A stretch of DNA of 64,000 nt from Lachnospiraceae bacterium (GTDB lineage: Bacteria; Bacillota; Clostridia; Lachnospirales; Lachnospiraceae): NCBI GenBank assembly GCA_017437065.1, contig JAFSBX010000141.1, forward strand, positions 1 through 64,000. Reading direction: 5' to 3'. Shown here in pieces: positions 8,168-19,458 of the stretch. Position 1 is the stretch's first letter; the number at the start of each line of letters is the position of its first letter. The translations under genes and the position numbers were made by a program. Below the pieces are notes generated by a model. The model ran no database searches. It was not told the DNA's origin and saw only the letters and a program-made list of their open reading frames with translations.

Positions 8168-9049
8168 GTGGAAGGATGTCATACAAAGGTGAAGAATACA
8201 AATAAATTACAAAGATTCTACAAAATGGTAATTGCAGAATTGAAAGAGAACAAGGGGACATTTTTAGTTTATAGCGGACTTCGTTTATTGGTTGTGGGCG
8301 TTATGATTATGCAGCTGTTTAACCAAAACTATGAAAATGTGTTTCTTTGCATTTTAACGCTTATATTAATGATAATGCCGAGTGTAATACAGGCAACTTT
8401 TAAAGTTGAACTCCCTTCTTTGTTGGAGATTATAATTCTAGTGTTTATATTTGCAGCAGAAATTTTAGGAGAAATCAATGCATTTTACATGAAATTTCCT
8501 CACTGGGATGCTGTATTGCATACATTAAATGGTTTTCTGTGTGCGGCAGTCGGCTTTTCCATGGTAGAAATTTTAAACAGACAGCAGAAGTTAAAATTTG
8601 AGCTGTCACCGTTGTTTTTAGCGATTGTCGCATTTTGTTTTTCTATGACAATCGGCGTTTTATGGGAATTTTTTGAGTTTGGAATGGACAAGTTCTTTCA
8701 GTTGGACATGCAAAAGGATACAGTAATCAACTTTATATCATCAACCATGTTAGATCCGGCACAACAGAATAACTGTGTGAAAATAGCAGATATCAGGGAA
8801 GTGGTTATCGATGGAGAAAGCTTAGGGATAGGCGGATATATGGACATTGGTCTGATAGATACCATGTATGATTTACTTGTCAATTTTATTGGTGCAGTTG
8901 TTTTTTCTACCATGGGATATTTTTATGTAAAAAGAAGAGAAGCAAAGAGTCTGATAAAAGGATTTGTGCCGGAACCCTGGTCGGAGGAAAAAAAGAAGCG
9001 GAACAGTGGCGAAGAGAAGAGTCAAAGTAACGATCGAGCAAAAAAATGA
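8168..9049 (+). CDS. Polytopic membrane protein, YjdF/DUF2238-like
   Basis: This 293-aa protein has about six hydrophobic segments near residues 31-50, 58-76, 86-107, 117-135, 148-165 and 228-248, then a charged cytoplasmic tail ending in Lys/Arg/Glu/Ser. Conserved-looking polar residues lie within or beside membrane segments: HWDAVLHTLNG, GVLWEFFEFGMD and DTMYDLLVNFIGA. This spacing resembles the YjdF (DUF2238) inner-membrane family of unknown function. The start is uncertain: GTG 8168 touches the preceding stop and lacks a clear ribosome-binding site, while GTG 8189 is downstream of GGAAGG. Confidence 0.65.
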   Translation: MEGCHTKVKNTNKLQRFYKMVIAELKENKGTFLVYSGLRLLVVGVMIMQLFNQNYENVFLCILTLILMIMPSVIQATFKVELPSLLEIIILVFIFAAEILGEINAFYMKFPHWDAVLHTLNGFLCAAVGFSMVEILNRQQKLKFELSPLFLAIVAFCFSMTIGVLWEFFEFGMDKFFQLDMQKDTVINFISSTMLDPAQQNNCVKIADIREVVIDGESLGIGGYMDIGLIDTMYDLLVNFIGAVVFSTMGYFYVKRREAKSLIKGFVPEPWSEEKKKRNSGEEKSQSNDRAKK

Positions 9050-9058
9050 ATTTTGTAA

Positions 9059-9087
9059 TTGACACCGACACTTCACTGTGCTATAGT
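9059..9087 (+). promoter_or_regulatory. Sigma-A promoter of the trp operon
   Basis: A consensus -35 TTGACA at 9059-9064 is followed, after exactly 17 bp, by TATAGT at 9082-9087. Transcription would begin near 9094, just upstream of the T-box leader. Confidence 0.82.
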
Positions 9088-9112
9088 AACAGCAATTAGA
9101 AAATAGTGTAGA

Positions 9113-9431
9113 AAATCGATGAGCAAAGAGAGTACCGTTTGATGGGACATTTCAGAGAGTCTGCGGCTGGTGTGAGCAGACATGGAACGCTTTCGGGAAT
9201 GGGTTTGTGAGATGCAGGATGAACAGATTATATCTTAGTAGTTTACGCCGTTTCCTCAACGTTAAAAGAGGAGGATATCGAATGAAGTTCCGTATCCGTA
9301 ATGAGTCAATTTGATTGGTGGCAGGCATTTTCCGATTAGGGAAGTGCCTTTTTTGTCAGTCAAATTGAGAAAGCAGGGTGGCACCACGTATAATACGTCC
9401 CTTTGAGGAAGTATTTGCGTGGTGTTTTTTT
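9113..9431 (+). promoter_or_regulatory. T-box riboswitch, tryptophan specifier
   Basis: The leader has an AGTA element in stem I (9131-9134), a distal-loop-like GCTGGTGTGAGCAG, the specifier-loop sequence GAATGG with Trp codon TGG at 9200-9202, and the conserved T-box AGGGTGGCACCACG at 9375-9388. The terminator pairs CACCACG (9382-9388) with CGTGGTG (9418-9424), plus ATAC with GTAT, followed by seven T residues at 9425-9431. Uncharged tRNA-Trp binding would favour the antiterminator and let transcription enter trpE. Confidence 0.93.
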
Positions 9432-9486
9432 GTACAACAAGCTTCCGTAAAACTCTTTGTTCTATAAACAGAAAGGTTGGAAAGCC

Positions 9487-10902
9487 ATGAAAAAGAAACT
9501 GCATGCCTACAAAAAAACAGTAAGTATTGTAAATGAAACAGCCATTTCCATGTATGAAGGAATTGGTAAAGGAAAAAAAGGTTTTCTTTTGGAAAGCTAT
9601 GATAAGCACAACGGAAGATATTCATACTTTGGTATTGAGCCGGAGGAAATCATTACTTCAAGAGGAAACAGCCTTGTGATTAAGCACAAAGACGGAAATG
9701 AGGAAATAAGAGAAGGAAATCCATTAGAGCTTTTAAAGGAATATTACAGTTGCTTTGAGGTAACAAAGGACGATGGGGAACCGGCTATGATAGGCGGCTT
9801 TGTAGGAAGTCTGGGATATGATTTTATTCGTTACAGTGAAAGCCTGCCGGACAATAATACGGATGAAATCGGTATAGAAACCATACAGCTGATGTTTCCA
9901 AAGGAATTTATCACAATCGACCATGTAGCAGAAACGCTGACAGCAGTAGTTTTAGAGGAAGCAAATGAGGAAGGAAAAAAACGAGGTGAAGAAAAAGCAG
10001 CAGAGCTGGTGCAGCAGTTGCGTGAAAGTAGTCAGGCTGGTAAGGAAAAACAGAAATTTATTCATGACGGAAAAATTGTGAATAAGACAGATACATTAGA
10101 AACATACAGTGCAAAGGTAGATAAAATTAAGGAATATATTAAAGAAGGTCACATTTTTCAAACAGTGCTATCACAGCGTTGGACAATTGAGACAGAGCAT
10201 GACGGACTTGCGCTTTATAAAGAGCTTCGAAAGCTGAATCCATCTCCATATTTATATTACTTTCAGTTTGGCGATTTTGAAATTATCGGATCTTCACCGG
10301 AAATGCTTGTGAAACAGGCAGACAATAAAGTGTTTACCTGTCCGATAGCGGGAACGAGGAGAAGAGGGAAAGATGCAGAAGAGGATTTGCTGTTAAAAGA
10401 GGAGCTATTGCAGGATGAAAAGGAACGTGCAGAACATGTGATGTTAGTAGATCTGGCAAGAAACGATATGGGAAGAATTGCAGAGTTTGGAACGGTAAAG
10501 GTTACACAGTTTATGGAGGTACAGAATTATTCCCATGTAATGCACATGGTTTCTTTGGTAGAGGGAAAGAAACAGGGCGAGCGTCATCCGTTTGATTTGG
10601 TAGCCGGTTTCCTTCCGGCAGGAACTTTAAGCGGAGCACCTAAAATTCGTGCAATGGAAATCATAGACGAACTGGAAACGGTACGAAGAGGACTTTACGG
10701 AGGTGCAACAGGATATCTTGGATTTAACGGAAACATGGATTTCTGCATTACGATACGAACCATGATAAAAAAAGATAATAAAGTATATCTACAGGCAGGA
10801 GCAGGAATTGTAGCGGATTCTGTTGGTGAGAGTGAATATCAGGAGTGCTGTAATAAAGTAATGGCACTGGCAAAAACATTGGTGGAGGAGGAAAACTTAT
10901 GA
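9487..10902 (+). CDS. trpE: Anthranilate synthase component I
   Basis: This 471-aa enzyme converts chorismate to anthranilate with ammonia delivered by TrpG. The feedback-inhibition motif LLES is present at residues 34-37. The chorismate-binding domain has HIFQTVLSQRW, IIGSSPEML, PIAGTRRRG, ERAEHVMLVDLARND and AGTLSGAPKIRAMEIIDELE. Start ATG 9487 is preferred over an in-frame TTG at 9457, which lies just after the T-box terminator, because GAAAGG precedes 9487 and LLES then sits near the expected N-terminal position. It is the first gene of the trp operon and overlaps trpG by 4 bp (ATGA). Confidence 0.97.
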   Translation: MKKKLHAYKKTVSIVNETAISMYEGIGKGKKGFLLESYDKHNGRYSYFGIEPEEIITSRGNSLVIKHKDGNEEIREGNPLELLKEYYSCFEVTKDDGEPAMIGGFVGSLGYDFIRYSESLPDNNTDEIGIETIQLMFPKEFITIDHVAETLTAVVLEEANEEGKKRGEEKAAELVQQLRESSQAGKEKQKFIHDGKIVNKTDTLETYSAKVDKIKEYIKEGHIFQTVLSQRWTIETEHDGLALYKELRKLNPSPYLYYFQFGDFEIIGSSPEMLVKQADNKVFTCPIAGTRRRGKDAEEDLLLKEELLQDEKERAEHVMLVDLARNDMGRIAEFGTVKVTQFMEVQNYSHVMHMVSLVEGKKQGERHPFDLVAGFLPAGTLSGAPKIRAMEIIDELETVRRGLYGGATGYLGFNGNMDFCITIRTMIKKDNKVYLQAGAGIVADSVGESEYQECCNKVMALAKTLVEEENL

Positions 10903-11465
10903 TTTTACTGATAGATAACTATGATTCGTTTACCTACAATTTATATCAGTATTTCGGAACTTTTACGAATGACATAAAGGTTGTGAGAAACGATAAAATC
11001 ACGCTGGAAGAAATTGAAAAAGTGAATCCTGAAAAAATCGTACTTTCTCCGGGACCAAAAGCTCCGAAAGATGCAGGGATATGTATGGAGGTTGTAAAGC
11101 ATTTTTTGGATAAAAAGCCAATGTTGGGAATTTGCCTCGGACACCAGTGTATCGGAGAGGCACTTGGTGGAACGGTTTCTTATGCAAAAACAATTTTTCA
11201 TGGAAAACAAAGTAAAATTGAACATGATGGCACAGGGATTTTTCAGGGAATTCCATCACCGGTGAAAGTGGCAAGATATCATTCCCTTGCAGTACAAAGT
11301 GAGAATTTACCGGAATGTTTTAAGGTCATCGCAAAGACGGCAGACGGAGAAATCATGGCAATGCGGCACAAAGACTATCCGGTAATCGGATTGCAGTTTC
11401 ATCCCGAGTCTATTTACACAGAGCATGGAAAAAGAATCATTGAAAATTTTGTAAACACATTTTAA
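10899..11465 (+). CDS. trpG: Anthranilate synthase component II (glutamine amidotransferase)
   Basis: This 188-aa class I glutamine amidotransferase supplies ammonia to TrpE. The catalytic triad is visible: Cys79 in GICLGHQ, His168 and Glu170 in FHPES. The oxyanion segment LSPGPKAPKDAG is present. It is a stand-alone TrpG rather than a TrpGD fusion, which fits with trpD being a separate, distant gene at the end of this operon. The 4-bp overlap with trpE indicates translational coupling. A p-aminobenzoate (PabA) role in addition is possible, as such subunits are sometimes shared. Confidence 0.95.
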   Translation: MILLIDNYDSFTYNLYQYFGTFTNDIKVVRNDKITLEEIEKVNPEKIVLSPGPKAPKDAGICMEVVKHFLDKKPMLGICLGHQCIGEALGGTVSYAKTIFHGKQSKIEHDGTGIFQGIPSPVKVARYHSLAVQSENLPECFKVIAKTADGEIMAMRHKDYPVIGLQFHPESIYTEHGKRIIENFVNTF

Positions 11466-11563
11466 TCCAAGAAAGAGGAGTAAAGCAGAAATAAACGTAC
11501 ATTTTTGACGGTGGTAAACAGGGAAATAAGGTGGAAGTAAGCGTAAAAGAAGGGAGATTATAC

Positions 11564-12334
11564 ATGGTTTTAAAGAAAATCGTAGAAGCAAAGAAAAAGC
11601 AGCTTACATTGGATAAAGAAAACATATCCGAAGAGGAAATGAAAGCACTTGCGGCAAAGTGTGAAAGAGAAAGCATCAGCTTTTACAAGGTATTAAAAAA
11701 GCCCGGACTTTCCATTATAGGAGAATTCAAAAAAGCATCTCCCAGTCATGGAAAAATGGACAATAAAATCAAGTTGGCAGACAGAATAAATCAGTACAGT
11801 GAAGCCGTAGATGCCATATCCTGTCTGACAGAAGAAAAACACTTCTTAGGAAGTAAGGAATATTTTAAACAGATTCGTGGAATGACACAACTTCCTATGC
11901 TGCGCAAAGATTTTATCATTGATCCGTATCAGATTTTTGAAGCAAAGGTAATCGGTGCAGATTGTATTTTACTGATTGCAGCGATTTTAAGTGATAGGGA
12001 ATTAAAAATGTTTTACGATTTGGCATATGCATTAGGAATGGATGTTTTGGTTGAAGTACATGATGAAACGGAAATGATGCGTGCAATTGGTCTGGATGCA
12101 AAAATTATTGGAATAAATAATCGAAATTTAAAGGACTTTTCCATTGATTTAAATACTACAAAGAAATTGAAAAAAATGGTGCCTTCAGAAGTAGTATTAG
12201 TGTCTGAAAGCGGTGTGACAAATGAAGAAGATGTGAAATTTTTGAAAGAAACCGGAGTGGATGCCTTATTAATTGGGACGGCACTTATGGAATCGGAAAA
12301 TCCCTGTGAACTTGCAAAAAGCTGGAAACGGTAG
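11564..12334 (+). CDS. trpC: Indole-3-glycerol-phosphate synthase
   Basis: This 256-aa TIM-barrel enzyme closes CdRP to indole-3-glycerol phosphate. Visible family motifs are IGEFKKASPSHG (substrate Lys and the SPS turn), LRKDFIIDPYQIFEA, DCILLIAAIL, LVEVHDETEM, GINNRNLKDF and VSESGV. The start ATG 11564 has GGGAG upstream; an upstream GTG in frame at 11531 is less likely. About 98 bp without a recognisable signal separate it from trpG, longer than the other gaps in this operon, where trpD would sit in the common order. Its TAG overlaps the ribosome-binding site of trpF. Confidence 0.95.
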   Translation: MVLKKIVEAKKKQLTLDKENISEEEMKALAAKCERESISFYKVLKKPGLSIIGEFKKASPSHGKMDNKIKLADRINQYSEAVDAISCLTEEKHFLGSKEYFKQIRGMTQLPMLRKDFIIDPYQIFEAKVIGADCILLIAAILSDRELKMFYDLAYALGMDVLVEVHDETEMMRAIGLDAKIIGINNRNLKDFSIDLNTTKKLKKMVPSEVVLVSESGVTNEEDVKFLKETGVDALLIGTALMESENPCELAKSWKR

Positions 12335-12345
12335 GAGGAATTATA

Positions 12346-12984
12346 TTGAGTGTAAAAGTAAAAATATGCGGACTTACTTCCACGGAAGAAGTACAAATGC
12401 TCATTTCAGAAAAGGCAGAGTATGGAGGCGTAGTTTTGTTTTACGAAAAAAGTAAACGCAATTGTAATCCGGAACAGGCAAAAAAAATTGTGTTGGCATT
12501 ACAGCGAGGTGGAATCAAAAGCATAGCGGTTACGGTAGCACCTACACTTCAACAGACAAAAAGAATTGCAGACATGGGATTTGATTATATACAGATACAT
12601 GGAGAGTTAAAAGAGGAAGTATTGCGAAAAGGGAGTTTACCGATTATCCGTGCTTTTAACGTTACGAATATGGAAGAACAGATAAGTATTAGAAATGAGA
12701 AAAGAATTGTAGGATGGCTGTTTGATGGGTTGACTTCGGGAGAAGGGAAATGCTTTGACTGGTCGATTTTAAGCAACATGGAAAGAAAAGGAAAAATGGT
12801 TTTTTTGGCCGGTGGTCTGACAGCAGAAAATGTGAGCGAGGCTGTAAAAGAGGTAAAACCGGATGTGGTGGATGTTTCCAGTGGAGTAGAGTTTGAAAAT
12901 CCGGATGAAATTATTCGAAGAGGTTTTCGGAAAAATCCGGAAAAAGTAAAACAGTTTATAAGGAATGCTAAAAGATATCAATAG
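12346..12984 (+). CDS. trpF: Phosphoribosylanthranilate isomerase
   Basis: This 212-aa TIM-barrel protein isomerises PRA to CdRP. The N-terminal KVKICGLTS holds the catalytic Cys, and the C-terminal phosphate-binding parts FLAGGLTAENV and DVSSGVE are clear; the second catalytic residue, Asp, lies in GWLFDGLTSG. It begins at TTG 12346, supported by GGAGG at 12334-12338 with seven-base spacing; that site overlaps the trpC stop codon. It is separate from trpC, unlike the enterobacterial fusion. Confidence 0.93.
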   Translation: MSVKVKICGLTSTEEVQMLISEKAEYGGVVLFYEKSKRNCNPEQAKKIVLALQRGGIKSIAVTVAPTLQQTKRIADMGFDYIQIHGELKEEVLRKGSLPIIRAFNVTNMEEQISIRNEKRIVGWLFDGLTSGEGKCFDWSILSNMERKGKMVFLAGGLTAENVSEAVKEVKPDVVDVSSGVEFENPDEIIRRGFRKNPEKVKQFIRNAKRYQ

Positions 12985-13021
12985 CAAATAAAAAAGTAAT
13001 AGATTTTAGGAGGAGTCAGAT

Positions 13022-14224
13022 ATGAGTACTACAAAGAAAAACGAAAAAGCATATTATGGAGAATTTGGCGGACAATACGTTTCCGAATCATTAATGAACA
13101 CGTTGGAAGAACTGGATAGTGCTTTTGAAAAAGCGATTCAGGACAAAAAGTTTATGGAAGAGTATCACTATTATTTAAGGGAGTATGTAGGAAGGGAAAC
13201 ACCACTTTATTTTGCAGAGAGGTTAAGTGAAAAGTATGGTACAAAAATTTATTTGAAGAGAGAAGATTTGAATCATACCGGAGCACATAAGATTAATAAC
13301 GTTATCGGTCAGATTTTACTTGCAAAGAGAATGGGAAAAAACAAAGTGATAGCGGAAACAGGTGCAGGACAGCATGGTGTGGCAACGGCAACCGGAGCAG
13401 CACTGTTTGGAATGGAATGTACTGTTTACATGGGATCAGAAGATATGGAACGACAGCATTTGAATGTAATGCGTATGGAAATGCTTGGTGCAAAAGTAGT
13501 GAGTGTGACTTCTGGAAGCAGGACTTTAAAGGATGCAACAAATGAGGCTATCCGTGCATGGGCAAAAGAGGCGGAAGATACTTTTTATGTCATTGGTTCC
13601 GCAGTAGGTCCATACCCATATCCTAAAATGGTAAAGGAATTCCAGAGGATAATTAGTGTGGAGGCGAAACGGCAGTTTATGGAAAAGGAGAACAAACTGC
13701 CGGATGTGGTGATGGCTTGTGTAGGCGGTGGTTCTAACTCGATAGGTATGTTTGCGGAATTTATTGACGAACCTTCCGTAGAATTAATTGGTGTGGAGGC
13801 AGCAGGGCTTGGAATTGAAACAGGAAAACACGCTTCCGCTATGGCACTTGGAAAACCGGGGACACTGCATGGAATGAAATCCTATCTCTTACAGGATGAA
13901 GATGGGAATGTACAGATTGCACATTCTATTTCAGCCGGACTGGATTATCCCGGGGTAGGTCCGGAACATGCTTATCTGAAAAAAAGCGGAAGGGTAGAAT
14001 ATGTATCAATTACGGATACAGAAGCAATGGATGCACTTTCTGAACTTTGTAAATTAGAAGGAATTATTCCTGCCATTGAAAGTGCCCATGCACTTGCCTA
14101 TGCATTTAAAAAGGCAGCAACCATGAACAGGGAGCAGGCGATTGTACTTTGTCTGTCGGGCAGAGGGGATAAAGATGCCCACACCATAGAATCGTATTTT
14201 AGTGGTAACGGATATTTAAATTAA
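13022..14224 (+). CDS. trpB: Tryptophan synthase beta chain
   Basis: This 400-aa PLP enzyme joins indole and serine. The PLP lysine is Lys90 in HTGAHKINN; the glycine-rich phosphate cup is [10 protein letters not shown]; the substrate loop [10 protein letters not shown] is intact. Length and motifs match the TrpB1 class that pairs with TrpA. A GGAGG site precedes the ATG. It lies between trpF and trpA, the common arrangement. Confidence 0.98.
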   Translation: MSTTKKNEKAYYGEFGGQYVSESLMNTLEELDSAFEKAIQDKKFMEEYHYYLREYVGRETPLYFAERLSEKYGTKIYLKREDLNHTGAHKINNVIGQILLAKRMGKNKVIAETGAGQHGVATATGAALFGMECTVYMGSEDMERQHLNVMRMEMLGAKVVSVTSGSRTLKDATNEAIRAWAKEAEDTFYVIGSAVGPYPYPKMVKEFQRIISVEAKRQFMEKENKLPDVVMACVGGGSNSIGMFAEFIDEPSVELIGVEAAGLGIETGKHASAMALGKPGTLHGMKSYLLQDEDGNVQIAHSISAGLDYPGVGPEHAYLKKSGRVEYVSITDTEAMDALSELCKLEGIIPAIESAHALAYAFKKAATMNREQAIVLCLSGRGDKDAHTIESYFSGNGYLN

Positions 14225-14283
14225 AGATGAAAACGAAGAGAAAGATATAATGTGTATTTATGAAAGAAAGGTTGGAACGAAAT

Positions 14284-15072
14284 ATGAATCGTATTGAAGA
14301 AAAAATGAGAACACTAAAGGAAAACGGAAGAAAAGCTTTTATTACTTATATGACAGCGGGAATGCCGGATATGGAGGGGTGTAAGAAAATCATTTTTGCG
14401 AATGAAAAAGCAGGATGCGATGTAATAGAACTTGGAATTCCATTTTCTGATCCGGTTGCAGATGGTCCGGTGATTCAAAATGCATCCTATCAGTCCATTT
14501 TAAGAGGAACAAATTTGCGAAAGGTATTTGAACTAGTGGAAGAAGTGAGAAGGGAAGGCTGCAATATTCCCATCGTATTTATGATGTATTTTAATACCAT
14601 ACTGCATTATGGTATCACGGAGTTTGCTGATAAATGCAGGAGTGTCGGAGTAGATGGGGTAATTATACCGGATCTTCCTTTGGAAGAACAGGGACAGCTT
14701 ACGGAGGTTCTGGATAAAAATGAGGAAAATCCGATTTTGATACAATTAGTTTCTCCTGTATCCGGAAAGAGAATTCCTAAGATTCTTGAAAAGGCAAGAG
14801 GATTTGTATACTGTGTTTCATCTATGGGAGTGACAGGTCAGAAAGCGGATTTTCATAAAGATGTAATGGAATATTTGCAGGAAGTAAAAAAGTACAGCAA
14901 AATCCCGGTTATGATGGGGTTTGGAATTCGCACTGCGGAAGATATAGAACCGATGAAAGAGTTGATTGACGGATGTATCATAGGAAGTCATTTTATACAG
15001 TTTTTGGAAGAGTGTGGTTATAATCCGGAAAAAGCAGAAGAATATTGTAAATCTTTTAAAGAAAAATTGTAG
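14284..15072 (+). CDS. trpA: Tryptophan synthase alpha chain
   Basis: This 262-aa TIM barrel releases indole from indole-3-glycerol phosphate. With ATG 14284 as start, the catalytic residues fall exactly at Glu49 ([11 protein letters not shown]) and Asp60 (VADGP), as in the classical numbering, which supports this start over ATG 14260. The same leader motif GAAAGGTTGGAA precedes both trpA and trpE. The phosphate-binding [11 protein letters not shown] is present. The gene ends 10 bp before trpD. Confidence 0.96.
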   Translation: MNRIEEKMRTLKENGRKAFITYMTAGMPDMEGCKKIIFANEKAGCDVIELGIPFSDPVADGPVIQNASYQSILRGTNLRKVFELVEEVRREGCNIPIVFMMYFNTILHYGITEFADKCRSVGVDGVIIPDLPLEEQGQLTEVLDKNEENPILIQLVSPVSGKRIPKILEKARGFVYCVSSMGVTGQKADFHKDVMEYLQEVKKYSKIPVMMGFGIRTAEDIEPMKELIDGCIIGSHFIQFLEECGYNPEKAEEYCKSFKEKL

Positions 15073-15082
15073 GGGAAAAGCG

Positions 15083-16087
15083 ATGATAAAAGAAGCGATC
15101 AGTGTTTTGAGCAAAAAAGAGAATTTGACAGAAGAAATGATGGAACTGGTAATGGATGAAATTATGACTAATACTGCTACAGATGCCCAAAAGTCAGCTT
15201 TTTTGATGGCACTTGCCATGAAAGGAGAAACTATCGAAGAAATCACTGCTGCTGCAAGAATTATGAGAAAGCATTGTGAAAGATTTTTAAACGATATGGA
15301 TGTATTGGAAATCGTAGGTACAGGTGGCGATGGTTCGAATACATTTAATATTTCCACGCTGGCATCCATCGTTACATCAGCAGCAGGGATTCCGGTAGCA
15401 AAGCATGGAAATCGTGCAGCTTCCAGTAAATGTGGTACGGCAGACTGTCTGGAAGCCTTAGGAGTAAAAATTGATTTAGAGCCGGAAAAGAGTGAAGCTT
15501 TACTAAAAGACATTCATATCTGTTTCTTATTTGCACAGAAATATCATACAGCCATGCGTTTTGTAGGACCGGTCAGAAGAGAAATGGGTGTAAGAACGCT
15601 TTTTAATATTTTAGGACCATTAGCAAATCCGGCAGGTGCAAGCATGCAGCTTCTTGGAGTATACAGTGCCGATTTGGTAGAACCGCTTGCGAAAGTGCTT
15701 CGTAATCTAGGGGTAAAAAAAGCAATGGTAGTGTATGGTGAAGATAGTATTGATGAAATTTCCTTAAGTGCACCGACGAAGGTATGTGAGTTTAAAGGGG
15801 ATGATTTTAAATATTATGAAATTACACCGGAACAATTTGGATTGAAACGTTGCAGGAAAGAGGAACTGGCAGGTGGAGAACCGGAAGAAAATGCACGTAT
15901 TGCACTGGAAATTTTAAAGGGAGCAACCGGACCAAAAAGAGATGCAGTTATATTAAATGCGGGGGCTGCCATTCATATAGCATCAGATAATCTGAGTTTG
16001 GAGGAGGGGATGAAAAAGGCAAAGGAAATGATAGACAGTGGTAAAGCGCTGGAACAGCTAAAGTTATTTATAGAAAAGTCAAAATAG
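15083..16087 (+). CDS. trpD: Anthranilate phosphoribosyltransferase
   Basis: This 334-aa enzyme joins PRPP and anthranilate. The PRPP-binding GTGGDG lies at residues 79-84 and KHGNRA at 107-112, followed by [18 protein letters not shown] precedes ATG 15083. Its place is unusual: it is last in the operon (E-G-C-F-B-A-D) instead of between trpG and trpC. No hairpin terminator is evident before the next promoter at 16110. Confidence 0.96.
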   Translation: MIKEAISVLSKKENLTEEMMELVMDEIMTNTATDAQKSAFLMALAMKGETIEEITAAARIMRKHCERFLNDMDVLEIVGTGGDGSNTFNISTLASIVTSAAGIPVAKHGNRAASSKCGTADCLEALGVKIDLEPEKSEALLKDIHICFLFAQKYHTAMRFVGPVRREMGVRTLFNILGPLANPAGASMQLLGVYSADLVEPLAKVLRNLGVKKAMVVYGEDSIDEISLSAPTKVCEFKGDDFKYYEITPEQFGLKRCRKEELAGGEPEENARIALEILKGATGPKRDAVILNAGAAIHIASDNLSLEEGMKKAKEMIDSGKALEQLKLFIEKSK

Positions 16088-16109
16088 TACTGTAAATCAC
16101 ACCATGTGC

Positions 16110-16138
16110 TAGACAAAATAGATAAAAAAAGTTATAAT
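16110..16138 (+). promoter_or_regulatory. Sigma-A-type promoter of the degenerate GGDEF gene
   Basis: TAGACA at 16110-16115 and TATAAT at 16133-16138 are spaced by 17 bp, in the gap between trpD and the next gene. Confidence 0.65.
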
Positions 16139-16183
16139 ATTTTCATACTTTAGTACAAAATGTCGAAAAGGCAGGGTGTGTAT

Positions 16184-17113
16184 ATGGCTGAAAAAATGAA
16201 AACGATGGACCAGAAAATTAAAGAGAACATAAAAAATTATAACTTAAATAATTTATTGCTGCCGGAGGAATTGCAGACAAAATTAGATAATCTTTCAGCA
16301 CTTACCGGTGCCGGATTTTATGTAACGGACAGACATGGGGCAAAATTTATTTCGTCCGGCGGGTTTGATGAATATGAAGCGGATGTAGTAAATAAACCCG
16401 GTGAGAAAATACGGGTTGTTGATCGGACAGTCGGGCATATTTATGTAAATTATGAGAATGTTTCGAAAGAAAAAAGGGATTTAGTAGAGCAGGCAGTAAA
16501 ACAAGAGGCATTTTGGTTCAGTGCTTATGTTGAAGAGTTGTATTTGCATAGAGAATATGCTTTGCATTCAGATATATTGGAAGAAAGACTGGAGAGCGAG
16601 ACATATTATATAAAGGATGTGGAAAAAGAAGATCCTTTGACAGGGGTATATAATCTTGCATATTTTACAAACCGTATGCGTGTAATTGATCGTTCAGAGA
16701 TTGTGCCGGTGGCATTAATACAGGCAAACATTAATGATTCTACTTTTGTAAAGAAACATTTTGGTGAGGAAGAATGTGACAGGCTGATTTCTACGGTTGC
16801 TACTTTTTTGAAAGAAGAGGCAAAAACGGAATATACCATCGGACGGTGGGAAAATGATGTTTTCATTATTGTAATTACTGTACCCGAGGAAGGAGAAGCA
16901 GAAGAGTATTGTAAAAGAGTACAGAAAAGGTGCCTTGATTTTGAAGATGAGGTACTGGCTCCATCCGTTGCATTTGGTATTGTAAATAAGCAGAATGTGG
17001 AAGAATCTTTGGGAGAACTGATTTCAGATGCAGAATATTCCATGTTTGAGAATAAACTGGATATGAAACAGAAATCTGGTTACGAAGAACGACTGAAAAA
17101 GGGACTGAAATAA
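16184..17113 (+). CDS. Degenerate GGDEF-domain protein with N-terminal sensory region
   Basis: This 309-aa soluble protein has an N-terminal region (about 20-120) resembling a PocR/GAF-like sensor (LSALTGAGFYVTDRHG). The C-terminal part folds like a diguanylate cyclase: DPLTGVYNLAYFTNRM from residue 150. The GGDEF signature is replaced by GRWENDVF at 220-227, so catalysis of c-di-GMP synthesis is unlikely; the protein may bind nucleotide, act as a scaffold, or serve as a sensor. ATG 16184 is chosen because GGCAGGG lies seven bases upstream; ATG 16160 has no site. It is monocistronic, between its own promoter and a hairpin terminator. Confidence 0.82.
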   Translation: MAEKMKTMDQKIKENIKNYNLNNLLLPEELQTKLDNLSALTGAGFYVTDRHGAKFISSGGFDEYEADVVNKPGEKIRVVDRTVGHIYVNYENVSKEKRDLVEQAVKQEAFWFSAYVEELYLHREYALHSDILEERLESETYYIKDVEKEDPLTGVYNLAYFTNRMRVIDRSEIVPVALIQANINDSTFVKKHFGEEECDRLISTVATFLKEEAKTEYTIGRWENDVFIIVITVPEEGEAEEYCKRVQKRCLDFEDEVLAPSVAFGIVNKQNVEESLGELISDAEYSMFENKLDMKQKSGYEERLKKGLK

Positions 17114-17124
17114 ATATTATAAAA

Positions 17125-17166
17125 TTGGCTGTATGAGTGTCAGGCTTATGCAGCTAATTTTTTTGT
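17125..17166 (+). terminator. Rho-independent terminator after the GGDEF-like gene
   Basis: TTGGCTGTATGAG (17125-17137) pairs with CTTATGCAGCTAA (17145-17157), with G-U pairs, followed by a run of T residues from 17158. Confidence 0.8.
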
Positions 17167-17363
17167 GCAACATGCCGGTAGCAGTTATTGACAGTACTTT
17201 TTGACATCCGATTTATTGAAGAAATAAAATATTATGGAATAATATAGAAAATATAAAATAAATATTAAATTAATCAAGAGGGGAGAAGATAAGAAAACAA
17301 GAGAAAATAAAAGAAAACAAGAGAAAAAAAGAGGAAAAGTTTGAATTAGCTTTGAGGATGCGT

Positions 17364-17392
17364 TTGCAAACCTCTGCATATAAATCTAATAT
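17364..17392 (+). promoter_or_regulatory. groES: Likely groESL promoter
   Basis: TTGCAA at 17364-17369 and TAATAT at 17387-17392 are 17 bp apart; the predicted transcript would start just before the CIRCE operator. Between 17167 and 17363 I see only AT- and purine-rich sequence with no gene. Confidence 0.5.
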
Positions 17393-17403
17393 ATGATTAT
17401 CGT

Positions 17404-17430
17404 TTAGCACTCGACTACGAAGAGTGCTAA
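17404..17430 (+). promoter_or_regulatory. CIRCE operator (HrcA binding site)
   Basis: A perfect TTAGCACTC (17404-17412), nine-base spacer, GAGTGCTAA (17422-17430) palindrome lies 46 bp before groES. CIRCE is the binding site of the heat-shock repressor HrcA, so groESL is predicted to be HrcA-controlled. hrcA is not in this window. Confidence 0.98.
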
Positions 17431-17476
17431 TAAAACGCAAAAAAAGACATTTTATATATAAGGAGGCAATTATAAC

Positions 17477-17761
17477 ATGAAGTTAGTACCATTGGGCGAC
17501 AGAGTCGTATTAAAACAGTTAGTTGCAGAAGAAACAACAAAGTCAGGAATCGTACTTCCGGGACAGAATAAAGAGAAACCACAGCAGGCAGAAGTAATCG
17601 CAGTAGGACCGGGTGGAATGCTTGACGGAAAAGAAGTAAAAATGGAAGTAAAAGTCGGAGATAATGTTATCTATTCCAAATATGCAGGAACAGACGTAAA
17701 AATCGAAGATGAAGAATATATTATTGTAAAACAGAGTGATATTTTAGCAGTTATCCAGTAA
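17477..17761 (+). CDS. groES: Co-chaperonin GroES
   Basis: This 94-aa protein forms the heptameric lid of the GroEL chamber. [12 protein letters not shown] at the N-terminus, the mobile-loop segment [11 protein letters not shown] and the C-terminal [10 protein letters not shown] are standard. It has an AAGGAGG site, lies downstream of CIRCE and is 55 bp ahead of groEL. Confidence 0.98.
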   Translation: MKLVPLGDRVVLKQLVAEETTKSGIVLPGQNKEKPQQAEVIAVGPGGMLDGKEVKMEVKVGDNVIYSKYAGTDVKIEDEEYIIVKQSDILAVIQ

Positions 17762-17764
17762 TCA

Positions 17765-19439
<1,675 letters not shown>

Positions 19440-19458
19440 GCGAATAAACAGTCGATGC

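Noticed and set aside
9457..9486. Longer trpE beginning at TTG 9457
   Set aside because: No ribosome-binding site; it lies close behind the T-box terminator, and ATG 9487 has one and gives the normal N-terminus.
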